Shown: positions 29,576 through 41,800 of the stretch, one piece after another
How positions within the stretch are numbered: position 1 is the stretch's first letter
Layout: every line of letters begins with the position of its first letter
Source of the DNA: an uncultured Pelagibacteraceae bacterium
Lineage (GTDB): Bacteria > Pseudomonadota > Alphaproteobacteria > Pelagibacterales > Pelagibacteraceae
Length of the DNA: 64,000 nt
Assembly (NCBI GenBank): GCA_902587215.1
Contig: CACIKJ010000001.1
Location: 20,026-84,025 of the forward strand
Direction of reading: 5' to 3'
The notes under the pieces: model-generated
Seen by the model: only the letters and a program-made list of their open reading frames with translations
Database searches by the model: none
Told to the model about the DNA's origin: nothing
Position numbers and translations under genes: made by a program

Positions 29576-30313
29576 TTATTTTTTAATAGAATTTATATGA
29601 TGAAATACAATTGATGCACTATTTGCAAGATTTAAACTTTCAATTTTATTACTGATTTCGATTTTAACAGTAAAGTCTAGATATTTCTCTGTATGTTTTT
29701 TCATTCCATATCCTTCTGAACCAAAAACTAATACATTATTTCCTTCCCATTTTATTTCATTTAAATTTTTATTAGCAGATCCATCAAAACCATATATCCA
29801 AAAATTTTTTTCTTTTAATGATTTTAATGTTGAATTTATATTAGAAACTATAAATATATTTAAATGCTCAATACCTCCGCTGGCCGCTTTATGCATTAGC
29901 TTGCTTTTTTCAGGATAATCTCTTTCTCTCACTATTAGTCCATCAATATTAAATGCACTTGCACTTCTTATAATTGAACCAATATTTCTTGGATCTGTTG
30001 CACCTGCAAGACAAACAAAATTTAAATTATTTTTATTTTTTATATATTCTTTAAGTTCAATTTTGTCTAATTTTTCAACCTCAGCAACAAAACCTTGGTG
30101 TAAAATATTTTCATTTCTGCAGTAATTGTCTAATTCTTTTTTAGTTTTAAAAAATACTTTTAAATTTGTAAGTAAATTTTTATTTGGACTTTCTCGATGA
30201 ATTGTCTTTTTACTTTCTTCAGTTAAAAATATTTTAAGAACTTTTCTCTCATTATTTTTAAGCGCTTCAATAACGGGGTGTTTTCCAACTATAAAATATG
30301 ATGATTTATTCAT
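29576..30313 (-). CDS. rlmB: 23S rRNA 2'-O-methyltransferase RlmB/TrmH family
   Basis: FIVGKHPVIEAL, GATDPRNIGSIIRSASAF, VFGSEGYGMKKHTEKYLD, SLNLANSASIVF. Confidence 0.9.
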   Translation of the reverse strand: MNKSSYFIVGKHPVIEALKNNERKVLKIFLTEESKKTIHRESPNKNLLTNLKVFFKTKKELDNYCRNENILHQGFVAEVEKLDKIELKEYIKNKNNLNFVCLAGATDPRNIGSIIRSASAFNIDGLIVRERDYPEKSKLMHKAASGGIEHLNIFIVSNINSTLKSLKEKNFWIYGFDGSANKNLNEIKWEGNNVLVFGSEGYGMKKHTEKYLDFTVKIEISNKIESLNLANSASIVFHHINSIKK

Positions 30314-30336
30314 TTTGACCTTATTTTACACGTTTT

Positions 30337-30365
30337 TTGATAGATTTTACCATAAATTCTAATAT
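30337..30365 (+). promoter_or_regulatory. Candidate sigma70 promoter for tRNA-Tyr/tRNA-Gly/tuf
   Basis: TTGATA, 17-nt spacer, TAATAT. Confidence 0.4.
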
Positions 30366-30400
30366 TGCAATTATAAGATAAAAATATATAAACCGCCTGT

Positions 30401-30420
30401 TGTTTAAGCTTTATTAAACA
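30401..30420. repeat. Perfect 7-bp inverted repeat TGTTTAA-GCTTTA-TTAAACA upstream of tRNA-Tyr
   Basis: Direct sequence inspection. Confidence 0.6.
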
Positions 30421-30446
30421 TGTGGACACTCTTCCATTTAAAATCT

Positions 30447-30532
<86 letters not shown>

Positions 30533-30569
30533 TTTAATATTGTTTAAACAGGAGCGAACACTTGGGTTT

Positions 30570-30643
30570 GCGGGTGTAGTTCAGTGGTAGAACACTAGCC
30601 TTCCAAGCTGGTTGCGTGGGTTCGATTCCCATCACCCGCTCCA
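30570..30643 (+). tRNA. tRNA-Gly (UCC), CCA encoded
   Basis: GCGGGTG/CACCCGC acceptor, anticodon TCC. Confidence 0.96.
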
Positions 30644-30679
30644 AATGAAATAAAAATTATAAGTGAGGTAAAAAATATA

Positions 30680-31870
30680 ATGTCAAAAGAAAAGTTTAAT
30701 AGATCGAAGCCACATTGTAATATTGGAACAATTGGCCACGTCGATCACGGTAAAACAACTCTTACGGCTGCAATTACAAAAGTATTGTCAGAGTCTGGTG
30801 GAGCGCAATTTACTGCATATGATCAAATTGATAAAGCACCTGAAGAGAAAGAAAGAGGTATTACTATTTCTACGGCTCACGTTGAGTATGAAACTGATAA
30901 AAGACATTATGCTCACGTAGATTGCCCAGGTCACGCTGACTATGTTAAAAACATGATAACAGGTGCAGCGCAAATGGACGGCGCAATATTGGTTGTAAAT
31001 GCAGCTGATGGTCCTATGCCACAAACAAAAGAACATATACTTTTAGCAAGACAAGTAGGAGTTCCAGCAATTGTAGTATTTTTAAATAAAGTTGATCAAG
31101 TTGATGATAAAGAAATGATTGATTTAGTTGAAGAGGAAATTAAAGAACTTTTAACTTCATATAAGTTTCCAGGAGATAAAACTCCAATAATTAAAGGTTC
31201 AGCATTGGCAGCAGTTGAAGGAAGAGATGAAGCTATTGGCAAGAATGCAATTATGGAATTAATGAAAGCAGTTGATGATTTCATACCACAGCCTGATAGA
31301 CCAAAAGATAAACCTTTTTTAATGCCAGTTGAAGATGTTTTCTCTATTTCTGGAAGAGGTACAGTTGTAACAGGAAGAGTTGAACAAGGTGTTGTAAAAA
31401 CTGGAGAAGAAATAGAAATTGTTGGCATAAGAGAGACAAAAAAATCTGTATGTACTGGTGTTGAGATGTTTAGAAAAATTTTAGATACTGGTGAAGCAGG
31501 TGATAACATAGGAGCTCTTTTAAGAGGAGTTGAAAGAGAAGATGTTGAAAGAGGTCAAGTATTATGTAAACCAGGCTCTGTTACACCACATACTAAATTT
31601 GAAGCTCAAGCATACGTATTGAAAAAAGAAGAGGGCGGAAGACATACTCCATTCTTTACTAAGTACAGACCACAGTTTTATTTTAGAACTACAGATGTTA
31701 CGGGTGAAGTTGAATTACCAGCGGGTACTGAAATGGTAATGCCAGGTGACGATGCTAAATTTACTGTTAAACTAATTACTCCTATTGCAATGAGTGAAAA
31801 ATTAAATTTTGCGATTAGAGAAGGTGGTAGAACAGTAGGTGCTGGAGTAGTAACTAAAATTATAGAGTAA
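30680..31870 (+). CDS. tuf: Elongation factor Tu
   Basis: [48 protein letters not shown]. Confidence 0.99.
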   Translation: MSKEKFNRSKPHCNIGTIGHVDHGKTTLTAAITKVLSESGGAQFTAYDQIDKAPEEKERGITISTAHVEYETDKRHYAHVDCPGHADYVKNMITGAAQMDGAILVVNAADGPMPQTKEHILLARQVGVPAIVVFLNKVDQVDDKEMIDLVEEEIKELLTSYKFPGDKTPIIKGSALAAVEGRDEAIGKNAIMELMKAVDDFIPQPDRPKDKPFLMPVEDVFSISGRGTVVTGRVEQGVVKTGEEIEIVGIRETKKSVCTGVEMFRKILDTGEAGDNIGALLRGVEREDVERGQVLCKPGSVTPHTKFEAQAYVLKKEEGGRHTPFFTKYRPQFYFRTTDVTGEVELPAGTEMVMPGDDAKFTVKLITPIAMSEKLNFAIREGGRTVGAGVVTKIIE

Positions 31871-31878
31871 AACTCCAT

Positions 31879-31954
31879 AGGAGTGTAGCTCAATTGGTAG
31901 AGCGCCGGTCTCCAAAACCGGAGGTTGGGGGTTCGATTCCCTCCGCTCCTGCCA
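31879..31954 (+). tRNA. tRNA-Trp (CCA), CCA encoded
   Basis: AGGAGTG/CGCTCCT acceptor, anticodon CCA, GGTTCGATTCC. Confidence 0.96.
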
Positions 31955-31971
31955 TTAAGTATAAGGATTTT

Positions 31972-32163
31972 ATGAAGAACCCATTAAAATTTTTCCAAGA
32001 AGTTAAAAATGAAGCTTTTAAAGTTTCATGGCCCACGTCTAAAGAAACCATTCAAGGATCTTTAATGGTAGCAGCCATGGCAATTATCGCATCTTTATTT
32101 TTTCTTCTTTTAGATCAAATTTTAAAGTTTTTCTTAGAAATAATCTTGCAAGTGAGTTTTTAA
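31972..32163 (+). CDS. secE: Preprotein translocase subunit SecE
   Basis: 63 aa; FFQEVKNEAFKVSWPTSKETIQ plus TM; between tRNA-Trp and nusG. Confidence 0.94.
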   Translation: MKNPLKFFQEVKNEAFKVSWPTSKETIQGSLMVAAMAIIASLFFLLLDQILKFFLEIILQVSF

Positions 32164-32693
32164 TGTCAAATTGGTTTATAGTACAATCTCATTCAAGCTT
32201 TGAAAATAAAGTTGCGCAACAAATTAAAGATGAGGCTGATAAGAATAAAATTGCAGATAAAATTGAGGAAATAATAGTTCCAACTCACGATGTGACAGAA
32301 GTTAGACGAGGAAAAAGAGTACAAAGAAAAAAGAAATATTTTCCTGGTTATGTACTAATTAAATGTGAAATGACAGATGACATATATCATATGATTAAAT
32401 CTTTGAAAAAGGTTAGTGGTTTTTTAGGGTCAAAGGGTTCTCCTGTGCCTGTATCAGACAAAGAAATTGAGAAGATTTTAGGTGAAATAAAAGATGGTGT
32501 AGTTCAACCAAAATCTGGTATAGATTACGCGATTGGTGAAAAAGTTCAGGTAATAGATGGACCTTTTGCATCCTTTAGTGGTTTGGTAGAAGAAATTGAT
32601 GAAGACAAGTCTAAAGTTAAAGTTTCTGTATCAATATTTGGTAGACCAACCCCTGTTGAGCTTGAGTTTAACCAAGTAGAGAAGGTAAGTTAA
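32163..32693 (+). CDS. nusG: Transcription antitermination protein NusG
   Basis: [47 protein letters not shown]. Confidence 0.97.
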   Translation: MSNWFIVQSHSSFENKVAQQIKDEADKNKIADKIEEIIVPTHDVTEVRRGKRVQRKKKYFPGYVLIKCEMTDDIYHMIKSLKKVSGFLGSKGSPVPVSDKEIEKILGEIKDGVVQPKSGIDYAIGEKVQVIDGPFASFSGLVEEIDEDKSKVKVSVSIFGRPTPVELEFNQVEKVS

Positions 32694-33121
32694 TGGCAAA
32701 AAAAGAAATTGCGGGATATGTAAAATTACAGATCAAAGGTGGTCAAGCTAATCCAGCTCCTCCAGTTGGCCCTGCTTTAGGACAAAGAGGAATTAATATA
32801 ATGGATTTTTGTAAAGCATTTAATGAAAAAACCAAAGGCTTAATGGGAAAACCTGTTCCAGTAATAATAACTGTTTATAAAGATAAAAAATTTGATTTTA
32901 TAATTAAAACACCACCAGCAACTTACTATATCAAAGAAAAATTGAAATTAAAAAGTGGATCATCAGAACCGGGTAGAAATATTGTTAAATCAATTACAAA
33001 AAAACAATTAGAAGAAATAGCGAAAGAAAAAATGGCTGATCTAAATGCACATGATACAGAACAAGCAGCAAAAATTATAGCAGGATCAGCAAGATCAATG
33101 GGTATTGAGGTTAAAGAGTGA
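32693..33121 (+). CDS. rplK: 50S ribosomal protein L11
   Basis: [33 protein letters not shown]. Confidence 0.98.
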   Translation: MAKKEIAGYVKLQIKGGQANPAPPVGPALGQRGINIMDFCKAFNEKTKGLMGKPVPVIITVYKDKKFDFIIKTPPATYYIKEKLKLKSGSSEPGRNIVKSITKKQLEEIAKEKMADLNAHDTEQAAKIIAGSARSMGIEVKE

Positions 33122-33810
33122 TGAGGTCTAAAAGATATAAAAATATACTTAACGATAACGCAGACGTTTCCTCTAAATCTATAAAAGAAATACTGCCAAA
33201 TATTAAGAAAAATTGTACAGCTAAATTTGATGAGTCAATCGATTTGAGTGTTCAAATTAATAACAAACAAAAAAAAGGTGAAGTGAATATAAGAACAATT
33301 GTAAATATGCCATCTGGTATAGGTAAAAAAATCAAAGTCGCTGTAATTTGTGATGAGGCAAAAAAATCTTCTGCAGAAAAAGCTGGCGCGGATCTCGTCG
33401 GTGGCGATGATTTAATTGAAAAAATTAAAAATGGAGAGCTAAACTTTGAAAAGCTGATATGTACGCCTAAAATGATGATAAGTTTATCAAAACTTGGTAA
33501 GATTTTAGGTCCTAAAGGCTTGATGCCAAATCCAAAACTTGGAACAGTTACAGAAGATATTGAACAAGCAGTTAAAAGTGCCAAAGCAGGACAAGTAGAG
33601 CTTAAAAATGATAAAGATGGAAATATTGGACTTAGCTTAGGAAAAAAATCATTTACAGATGATAAAATTATATCCAATTTTAATGCAATAATAGAAACTT
33701 TAGAAAAAGAAAAAGGAAACAACTCTTTTAAAGGTGAAATGATTAAAACTGTTTATTTAACATCTACAATGGGTATTTCTTATAAACTTAAATTAGACAA
33801 GAATTTTTAA
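33121..33810 (+). CDS. rplA: 50S ribosomal protein L1
   Basis: MMISLSKLGKILGPKGLMPNPKLGTV; TGATG junction with rplK. Confidence 0.97.
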   Translation: MRSKRYKNILNDNADVSSKSIKEILPNIKKNCTAKFDESIDLSVQINNKQKKGEVNIRTIVNMPSGIGKKIKVAVICDEAKKSSAEKAGADLVGGDDLIEKIKNGELNFEKLICTPKMMISLSKLGKILGPKGLMPNPKLGTVTEDIEQAVKSAKAGQVELKNDKDGNIGLSLGKKSFTDDKIISNFNAIIETLEKEKGNNSFKGEMIKTVYLTSTMGISYKLKLDKNF

Positions 33811-33811
33811 T

Positions 33812-34318
33812 ATGAATAAAGATCAAAAAAAAAACTATATTGAAAAAATGACAAGCGATATAGATAAATCTCAGGCTCTAATTGTTACTCATTATCAAGG
33901 TTTAAATATGCCACAACTTGACCAACTAAGAAAACAGATGCGAGAACATGGTATTATATTTAGAATTACAAAAAACAGAATTACCAAAATTGCACTTGAA
34001 AAAACAAGAGCAAAAGAATTAAGTAAATTATTCGAAGGACCAACTGCTGTAGCATTATCTGATGATGCAATTACTTCAGCAAAAATTCTTACCAAATTCT
34101 CTAAAGAAAACTCCAAATTAAAAATTTTAGGTGGAATCATGGGAGATGAGATTCTTGACGTAGCAGCAGTTCAAAATGTAGCAACTTTACCAACTTTAGA
34201 TGAGGCAAGAGCTAAAATTGTAGGTATTTTGAGGTCTCCTGCGCAAAAATTAGCAACTATTTTACTTGCGCCTGCCACAAAAATCGCTATTTTGGCGAGC
34301 GAAAAATCTAAAAAATAA
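33812..34318 (+). CDS. rplJ: 50S ribosomal protein L10
   Basis: ALIVTHYQGLNMPQLDQLRKQMREHG...KNRITKIAL. Confidence 0.96.
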   Translation: MNKDQKKNYIEKMTSDIDKSQALIVTHYQGLNMPQLDQLRKQMREHGIIFRITKNRITKIALEKTRAKELSKLFEGPTAVALSDDAITSAKILTKFSKENSKLKILGGIMGDEILDVAAVQNVATLPTLDEARAKIVGILRSPAQKLATILLAPATKIAILASEKSKK

Positions 34319-34336
34319 CCAGGGACACAAAAAAAA

Positions 34337-34705
34337 ATGGCTGACTTAAATAAAATTATAGACGAATTATCAAGTTTAACAGTTGTAGAAGCTGCTGAAC
34401 TTTCAAAACAACTAGAGGAAAAATGGGGTGTTACAGCTGCAGCAGCAGTGGCAGCACCAGCAGCAGCTGGAGCAGCTGCACCAGCAGAAGAAAAGGATGA
34501 ATTCACTGTCGTTCTTGCTTCTGGTGGAGATAAAAAAATAAACGTAATTAAAGAAATCAGAGCAGTAACATCATTAGGTTTAAAAGAAGCTAAAGATTTA
34601 GTTGAAGGAGCACCTAAGGAAGTGAAAGCTGGCGTAAACAAAAAAGAAGCAGAAGAAATCAAGAATAAACTAGAAGCTGCAGGCGCTAAAGTAGAACTCA
34701 AATAA
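34337..34705 (+). CDS. rplL: 50S ribosomal protein L7/L12
   Basis: Ala-rich hinge, [39 protein letters not shown]. Confidence 0.98.
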   Translation: MADLNKIIDELSSLTVVEAAELSKQLEEKWGVTAAAAVAAPAAAGAAAPAEEKDEFTVVLASGGDKKINVIKEIRAVTSLGLKEAKDLVEGAPKEVKAGVNKKEAEEIKNKLEAAGAKVELK

Positions 34706-34732
34706 TTAACTTAAATAATTTTATTAAGTTAA
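34706..34732. promoter_or_regulatory. Inverted repeat (9 bp arms) between rplL and rpoB; candidate attenuator or processing hairpin
   Basis: TTAACTTAA-ATAATTTTA-TTAAGTTAA, perfect arms. Confidence 0.5.
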
Positions 34733-34749
34733 TAAGCTAAAAATATTTA

Positions 34750-37700
34750 ATGGATTTATCTTTTACAGGTAAAAAAAATATAAGAAAAAATTTTGGTAAA
34801 CTGAAAGAAAGTTTATCAATTCCTAATCTTATTGAAGTACAAAAAAATTCCTATAAGCAATTAACTGAATTTAATCCAGATATAGAAGCGCACCTGGTTA
34901 AAGGCTTTGATAGAGTGTTCAAAGGAATTTTTCCTATCGAAGATATAAATGATAAAGCAACTTTAGAATATGTTTCATATAGGTTTGATAAACCAAAATT
35001 TGATGTAGATGAATGTATTTCTAGAGGACTAACATATTCTGCAGCATTAAAATGTACACTTAGGTTAGTTGTCTATGAAATTGACGCCTTAAATAATACT
35101 AAAGAAATATTATCTGCAAAAGAGCAAGAAGTTTATATGGGTGAAATACCTATGATGACTAATAGTGGTACGTTTATAATAAATGGAGTTCAAAGAGTAG
35201 TTGTTAATCAAATGCACAGAAGTCCAGGTGTATTTTTTGATCATGATAAAGGAAAATCCCACGCAAGTGGAAAATTGTTATTTAATTGTAGAGTTATTCC
35301 TAATAGAGGTTCATGGTTAGATTTTGAATTTGATGTAAAAGATTTATTATATTTCAGAATTGATAGAAAAAAGAAAATATTAGTAAGTACACTTCTACTT
35401 GCGCTTGGATATTCAAAAAATGATATTGTTAATGAGTTTTATGAGAAAGAAACTTACACATATGATGATAAAAGTAAAAAATGGAAAACAAAATTTGATC
35501 CAGAAAATTATAAATCTAAGAATTTTTCAGAGGAAGTAATAGATGCAAGAAATAATAAAGTAATTATCAAAGCTGGTGAAAAAATTAATTTTCTTAATGC
35601 AAAAAAACTACAAAATGACGGTCTTAAATATATCTATATAACAACAGCCTCTCTTGTTGGAAAGTTTCTGCATAAAAAAATTTCACTGGATGAAGCAAAT
35701 AATTTTAATATTGGAACAGAGCTAAATGAGACAATTTTAGAGAAATTTATAGAAAATAATATTTTTAGTTTAGAGATATCAAAAACAAATCCAATTAATA
35801 AAGGCCCATATCTTTTAATTACATTACTTAATGATAAAAATGAAACAAAGAATGATGCAATAAATGATATTTATAAAGTATTAAGACCTGGAGAACCTCC
35901 TACAATAGAAATTGCTACTCAAATTTTCAATAATCTTTTTTTCAGTTCTGAGAGATATGATTTGTCAGATGTTGGAAGAGTTAAGATGAATTCAAGATTA
36001 AATTTAAATTGTTCTGACAAAATCACCATATTAAGAAATGAAGACATACTTTTTATAATTAAGAAAATGTTAGAGCTAAGAGATGGAAAAGATGAAATTG
36101 ACGATATAGACCATTTAGGCAATAGAAGAATAAGGTCTGTTGGTGAATTAGTTGAAAATCAATCTCGTATGGGTGTTTACAGAATGGAGAGAGCGATTAA
36201 GGAAAAAATGACAACTATTGATGTAGAGTCAGCTATGCCGCAAGATTTAATTAATGCAAAACCTTTAACAGTTTCATTAAAAGACTTTTTCGCTACTTCT
36301 CAGCTATCACAATTTATGGATCAAACAAATCCTTTATCTGAGATAACTCATAAAAGAAGAGTTTCTGCCCTTGGACCCGGTGGTCTTACAAGAGAAAGAG
36401 CAGGCTTCGAAGTTAGAGACGTCCATCCAACTCATTATGGTAGAATATGTCCGATAGAAACTCCAGAAGGACCGAATATAGGATTAATAAATAGTTTATC
36501 AACTTACTCTAAAATAAATAAATATGGGTTTATTGAGAGCCCTTACAAAAAAGTGGAGAATGGTAAAGTAATTGAGAATATAGAATACCTCTCAGCAATG
36601 GAGGAGACCAAGTACACTATAGCTCAGGCTAATTCAAAACTTGATAAAAATGGAAAATTTACTGAAGAGTTAGTTTCTTGTAGGCAAAATTTAAATTTTA
36701 TTTTGGCTAAACCTGAAAATGTAGACTACATAGACGTTTCACCAAAACAACTTGTATCTGTTGCCGCATCTTTAATTCCATTTTTAGAAAATGATGATGC
36801 GAACAGAGCTCTAATGGGATCAAACATGATGAGACAAGCAGTTCCATTAATGAAACCAGAGGCTCCATTAGTTGGAACAGGTATTGAAAGTGATGTTGCT
36901 TTAGACTCTGGAGTGACTATTGTTGCAAAAAGGGATGGGATTGTTGATAAAATTGATGGTAAGAGAATCGTAATTAAAGCTTCTGAAGAAAAAGATTTCA
37001 CAAAATCTGGTGTTGATATTTACAATTTACAAAAGTTTAAAAGATCAAATCAAAATACTTGTATTAATCAAAAACCTCTTGTTCGTGTAGGAGATAAAGT
37101 AAAATCAGGAGATATTATAGCAGATGGACCATCAACTAAAGTTGGTGAACTTGCTTTGGGAAAAAACGTGACAGTGGCCTTTATGCCTTGGCAAGGATAT
37201 AATTTTGAAGATTCAATTTTAATTTCAGAAAGATGTGTCACAGATGATGTCTTTACCTCAATTCATATAGAAGAATACGAGGTAATGGCAAGAGATACAA
37301 AGTTAGGAGAGGAAGATATTACAAGAGATATTCCAAATGTGAATGAAGAATCGTTAAAGAATCTAGATGAGTCAGGAATTATTTATATAGGTGCTGAAGT
37401 TAAACCTGGAGATATTTTAGTTGGAAAAGTTACTCCAAAAGGTGATTCAGCCTCTGGTCCTGAAGAAAAATTACTTAGATCTATTTTTGGTGAAAAAGCT
37501 ATAGATGTAACAGATACCTCATTAAGAATGCCAAGTGGAAGTGGTGGTACTGTTGTTGATGTCAGAGTATTTAACAGACATGGTATTGAAAAGGATGAGA
37601 GATCAATAATTATTGAAAGATCTGAGATAGAGAGTGTACAACAAGATAAGCTTGTTGAGGAAGAAATATTACAAAGAAGTATCAAGCAAAGAGCTACATC

Positions 37701-38835
37701 TATATTATCTGGCCAAAAAAATGAGAAAAAGATTAAAAATCTTGATGCTGGTCAGATATTTGATGAGACTAAAATCAAAGAAATACCGATTAATGATCTA
37801 TTTAAAATATCTGTGAATGATAAAAATGCTGTTGAAGGTATGAGCAAACTCAAAGATCAATATAATAATGCAAACCTTGATATCCAAAATAGATTTGAAG
37901 ATAAAGTTTTAAAAATTCAACAAGGTGATGATTTACTGCCAAGTGTAATGAAAATGGTAAAAGTCTTTGTTGCAATGAAAAGAAGATTAAGACCTGGAGA
38001 TAAAATGTCTGGTAGACATGGAAATAAAGGTGTTGTTAGTAAGATAGTACCTGTTGAGGATATGCCTTATTTAGAAAGTGGTCAGCCAGTAGATATTGTT
38101 TTAAACCCTTTGGGTGTTCCTAGCAGGATGAATGTTGGTCAAATTTTAGAAACTCATCTCGGATGGGCATGCTCAGAGCTTGGTAATAAACTTAAAAATT
38201 TAATTAATAAAATGACAAAAAAAATTGAAAAAAATCAAGATATTAAAAAAATCTTTAACACAGTTTATGGTGAAGAAGCATACAACAAAACAATTGAAAA
38301 GTTGTCTGTTAATGAATTTAGTGACTACCTAGAAAATATGAAAAATGGAATTCCTATAGCAACACCAGTTTTTGATGGAGCAAAAGAGGCAGATGTAACA
38401 AGAATGCTTAAAATTGCAGAGTTACCTGAAAGTGGACAGACATATCTTTGGGATGGCAGAACAGGTGAAAAGTTTGATAGACCAGTAACTGTTGGAACTA
38501 TTTACATGTTGAAATTACATCATTTAGTTGAGGACAAAATTCATGCAAGGTCTACTGGACCATACAGTTTGGTTACACAGCAGCCTTTAGGTGGTAAAGC
38601 GCAAAATGGAGGTCAAAGATTTGGAGAGATGGAAGTTTGGGCTCTGGAAGCTTATGGCGCATCTTATACTTTACAAGAGATACTTACTGTAAAATCAGAT
38701 GACGTTGCTGGAAGAGTTAAAGTGTACGAGACAATCGTTAAAGGTGAAGAAAATTTTGAATCAGGAATACCAGAATCTTTTAACGTTTTAATAAAAGAAA
38801 TAAAATCTTTAGCATTAAATGTGGAGTTAAATTAA
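34750..38835 (+). CDS. rpoB: RNA polymerase subunit beta
   Basis: [55 protein letters not shown]. Confidence 0.99.
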   Translation: MDLSFTGKKNIRKNFGKLKESLSIPNLIEVQKNSYKQLTEFNPDIEAHLVKGFDRVFKGIFPIEDINDKATLEYVSYRFDKPKFDVDECISRGLTYSAALKCTLRLVVYEIDALNNTKEILSAKEQEVYMGEIPMMTNSGTFIINGVQRVVVNQMHRSPGVFFDHDKGKSHASGKLLFNCRVIPNRGSWLDFEFDVKDLLYFRIDRKKKILVSTLLLALGYSKNDIVNEFYEKETYTYDDKSKKWKTKFDPENYKSKNFSEEVIDARNNKVIIKAGEKINFLNAKKLQNDGLKYIYITTASLVGKFLHKKISLDEANNFNIGTELNETILEKFIENNIFSLEISKTNPINKGPYLLITLLNDKNETKNDAINDIYKVLRPGEPPTIEIATQIFNNLFFSSERYDLSDVGRVKMNSRLNLNCSDKITILRNEDILFIIKKMLELRDGKDEIDDIDHLGNRRIRSVGELVENQSRMGVYRMERAIKEKMTTIDVESAMPQDLINAKPLTVSLKDFFATSQLSQFMDQTNPLSEITHKRRVSALGPGGLTRERAGFEVRDVHPTHYGRICPIETPEGPNIGLINSLSTYSKINKYGFIESPYKKVENGKVIENIEYLSAMEETKYTIAQANSKLDKNGKFTEELVSCRQNLNFILAKPENVDYIDVSPKQLVSVAASLIPFLENDDANRALMGSNMMRQAVPLMKPEAPLVGTGIESDVALDSGVTIVAKRDGIVDKIDGKRIVIKASEEKDFTKSGVDIYNLQKFKRSNQNTCINQKPLVRVGDKVKSGDIIADGPSTKVGELALGKNVTVAFMPWQGYNFEDSILISERCVTDDVFTSIHIEEYEVMARDTKLGEEDITRDIPNVNEESLKNLDESGIIYIGAEVKPGDILVGKVTPKGDSASGPEEKLLRSIFGEKAIDVTDTSLRMPSGSGGTVVDVRVFNRHGIEKDERSIIIERSEIESVQQDKLVEEEILQRSIKQRATSILSGQKNEKKIKNLDAGQIFDETKIKEIPINDLFKISVNDKNAVEGMSKLKDQYNNANLDIQNRFEDKVLKIQQGDDLLPSVMKMVKVFVAMKRRLRPGDKMSGRHGNKGVVSKIVPVEDMPYLESGQPVDIVLNPLGVPSRMNVGQILETHLGWACSELGNKLKNLINKMTKKIEKNQDIKKIFNTVYGEEAYNKTIEKLSVNEFSDYLENMKNGIPIATPVFDGAKEADVTRMLKIAELPESGQTYLWDGRTGEKFDRPVTVGTIYMLKLHHLVEDKIHARSTGPYSLVTQQPLGGKAQNGGQRFGEMEVWALEAYGASYTLQEILTVKSDDVAGRVKVYETIVKGEENFESGIPESFNVLIKEIKSLALNVELN

Positions 38836-38843
38836 ACTAACCT

Positions 38844-41800
38844 ATGAGTAGAGAATTATCAGATTTATTTAAAGACAAATCAATTTCAGAAACGCAAAAT
38901 TTTAGCAACATTAAAATTACCTTAGCAAGTCCTGAAAAGATAAAATCTTGGACATACGGTGAAATTAAAAAACCTGAAACAATTAATTATAGAACCTTTA
39001 GACCTGAGAAGGATGGTTTGTTTTGTGCAAGAATATTTGGGCCAATAAAGGATTATGAATGCTTGTGTGGAAAATACAAAAGAATGAAATTTAGAGGAAT
39101 TATTTGTGAAAAGTGTGGAGTAGAAGTAACAAAATCAAACGTGAGAAGAGAAAGAATGGGTCATATTAATCTAGCTACTCCCGTTGCACATATTTGGTTT
39201 TTAAAATCTCTACCAAGTAGAATTTCATTAGTGATAGATATGAAACTCAAAGAAGTTGAAAAAGTTTTATATTTTGAAACTTTTATTGTAATTGAGCCTG
39301 GTCTTACAGGTCTTAAAAAAAATCAATTGTTAAGTGAAGAGGAGTTGATCAAATATCAAGATCAATACGGCGAGGAGTCTTTTTCAGCAGGAATTGGAGC
39401 AGAGGCTATTTTAGAAATATTAAAATCAATAGACCTTAAAAATGAGAGAGAAAAACTATCTAAATCAATAAAAGAGACAAAATCAAAGGTAACAGAAGAA
39501 AGAAATGTAAAACGATTAAAATTAATTGACTCATTTTTAGAGACTGGCAACAAACCTGAATGGATGATCTTAACTACTATACCTGTTATTCCACCAGAAT
39601 TAAGACCATTGGTGCCCCTAGATGGTGGAAGATTTGCAACCTCAGATCTTAATGATTTATATAGAAGAGTAATAAATAGAAATAATAGACTTAAGAGATT
39701 AATCGATCTTAAAGCACCTGATATAATAATAAGAAACGAAAAGAGAATGTTGCAAGAGTCAGTAGACGCATTGTTTGATAATGGTAGAAGAGGACGAGTT
39801 ATTACTGGTACAGGAAAAAGACCTCTTAAATCATTGGCAGAAATGCTTAAAGGTAAACAAGGTAGATTTAGACAAAATTTATTAGGTAAAAGAGTCGATT
39901 ATTCTGGAAGATCAGTAATAGTTGTAGGACCAGATTTAAAGTTACATGAATGTGGATTGCCAAAAAAAATGGCATTAGAATTATTTAAACCATTTTTGTA
40001 CGCTAGACTAAATAAACTTGGTTTAGCATCCACAATTAAGCAGGCAAAAAAACTTGTAGAAAAAGAAAGAGATGAGGTATGGGACGCTTTAGAAATAATA
40101 GTAAGAGAACATCCAGTCTTACTTAACAGAGCTCCAACATTACATAGATTGGGTGTACAAGCTTTTGAGCCAAAATTAATAGAGGGAGACGCAATACAAT
40201 TGCATCCACTTACATGTGCAGCATTTAACGCAGATTTTGATGGAGATCAGATGGCAGTGCATGTTCCATTAAGTTTAGAGGCTCAACTAGAAGCAAGAGT
40301 GTTGATGATGTCAACTAATAATATTTTGAGTCCATCAAATGGCAAACCTATTATTGTACCAAGCCAAGATATGATATTAGGAATATATTATTTATCCCAA
40401 CCACCTTATCAAACTGAAAAAGTTGAAGGTTATTTTGTAAATACTGATGAAATACTTCAAGCATTAGAAAATGGAAGTATAAAAATACACTCTAGAATAA
40501 TTTCTAGATTTGCTACAATTGATGAAAAGGGAAATAAAAAATTTCAAAAATACACTAGTACGGCAGGAAGATTTTTACTTGCCGAAATAATTCCGAAAAA
40601 TATTAATAATAAATTTTCTCTGGTAGATAGATTGCTTCCAAAAAGAACAGTTTCAGAGGTGATAGATCATATATTTAGATTTTCTGGACAGAAAAGCACA
40701 GTTATATTTTGTGACAAATTAAAAGATTTAGGTTTTAAATATGCATTCAAAGCTGGCATATCTTTTGGAAAAGATGATTTGGTAATTCCAGAGAACAAAG
40801 AGCAATTAATTGAAGAGACAAAAAAATTAATATCGGAGTACGAAAACCAATATTCTGAAGGGCTTATTACTAGAGGTGAAAAGTATAATAAAGTTGTAGA
40901 TGCTTGGTCTAAATGTACAGATAAAGTTGCATCTGAAATGATGAAAAGAATTTCTGCAACAGAAGTAACAAAGGATGGCTTAAAAATTAATTCAGTATTT
41001 ATGATGGCAGATAGTGGAGCTAGAGGATCTGCAGCACAAATGAAACAGCTTGCAGGTATGAGAGGATTGATTGCAAAACCATCAGGTGAAATTATCGAAA
41101 GTCCAATAACATCAAATTTCAAAGAGGGGCTTACAGCTCTTGAGTATTTTAATTCTACTCACGGAGCAAGAAAAGGACTGGCAGATACAGCTTTAAAAAC
41201 TGCCAATTCAGGATACTTAACAAGACGATTGTGTGATGTGGCCCAGGATCTAACTGTAAGTCAAAAAAAATGTGATAATCCAGGATTTATTCAGCTAAGT
41301 GAAATTATAGAAGGTGGCAATGTTATAGTTAGTCTTTCAGAAAGAGCCTTAGGAAGAGTCTCAGCTAAAGACATAAAAAACCCTATTACAGGAGATGTAA
41401 TAATTAAAAAAGAACAAATGATTAATGAAGAAGCTTGTGAAAAAATAGATGCAGCTGGTGTTAAAAATATTGATGTTTATTCAGTAATAACATGTAGTTT
41501 ACCAGAGGGAGTTTGCTCAACTTGTTACGGCAGAGATCTATCTCGTGGGATATTAGTTAACGTAGGTGAGGCAATTGGAATGATATCTGCACAATCAATT
41601 GGAGAACCTGGTACCCAGCTAACTATGAGAACATTTCACGTTGGTGGAACAGCATCGATTAAACAAGAAAGTCAAATTGTTACTAAGTCTAAAGGAACAT
41701 TAAAAATAATTAATACGAATTTAATAGAGGACTCTAAAAAAAATCTAATCGTTATGGGAAGAAACACTCAACTTTCCATTGAGGATGATAAAGGAATGCA

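Noticed and set aside
31894-31971. Track ORF 31894..32163 begins inside tRNA-Trp (MVERRSPKPEVGGSIPSAPAIKYKDF)
   Set aside because: The extension translates the tRNA gene; SecE homology starts at ATG 31972.
33252-33722. 156-aa antisense ORF over rplA
   Set aside because: Shadow ORF opposite a strongly conserved gene.
34171-34701. 176-aa antisense ORF over rplJ/rplL
   Set aside because: Low-complexity Ala/Ser-rich translation opposite well-supported r-protein genes; shadow ORF.
40667-41122. 151-aa antisense ORF inside rpoC
   Set aside because: Opposite the highly conserved rpoC; no recognisable domain.
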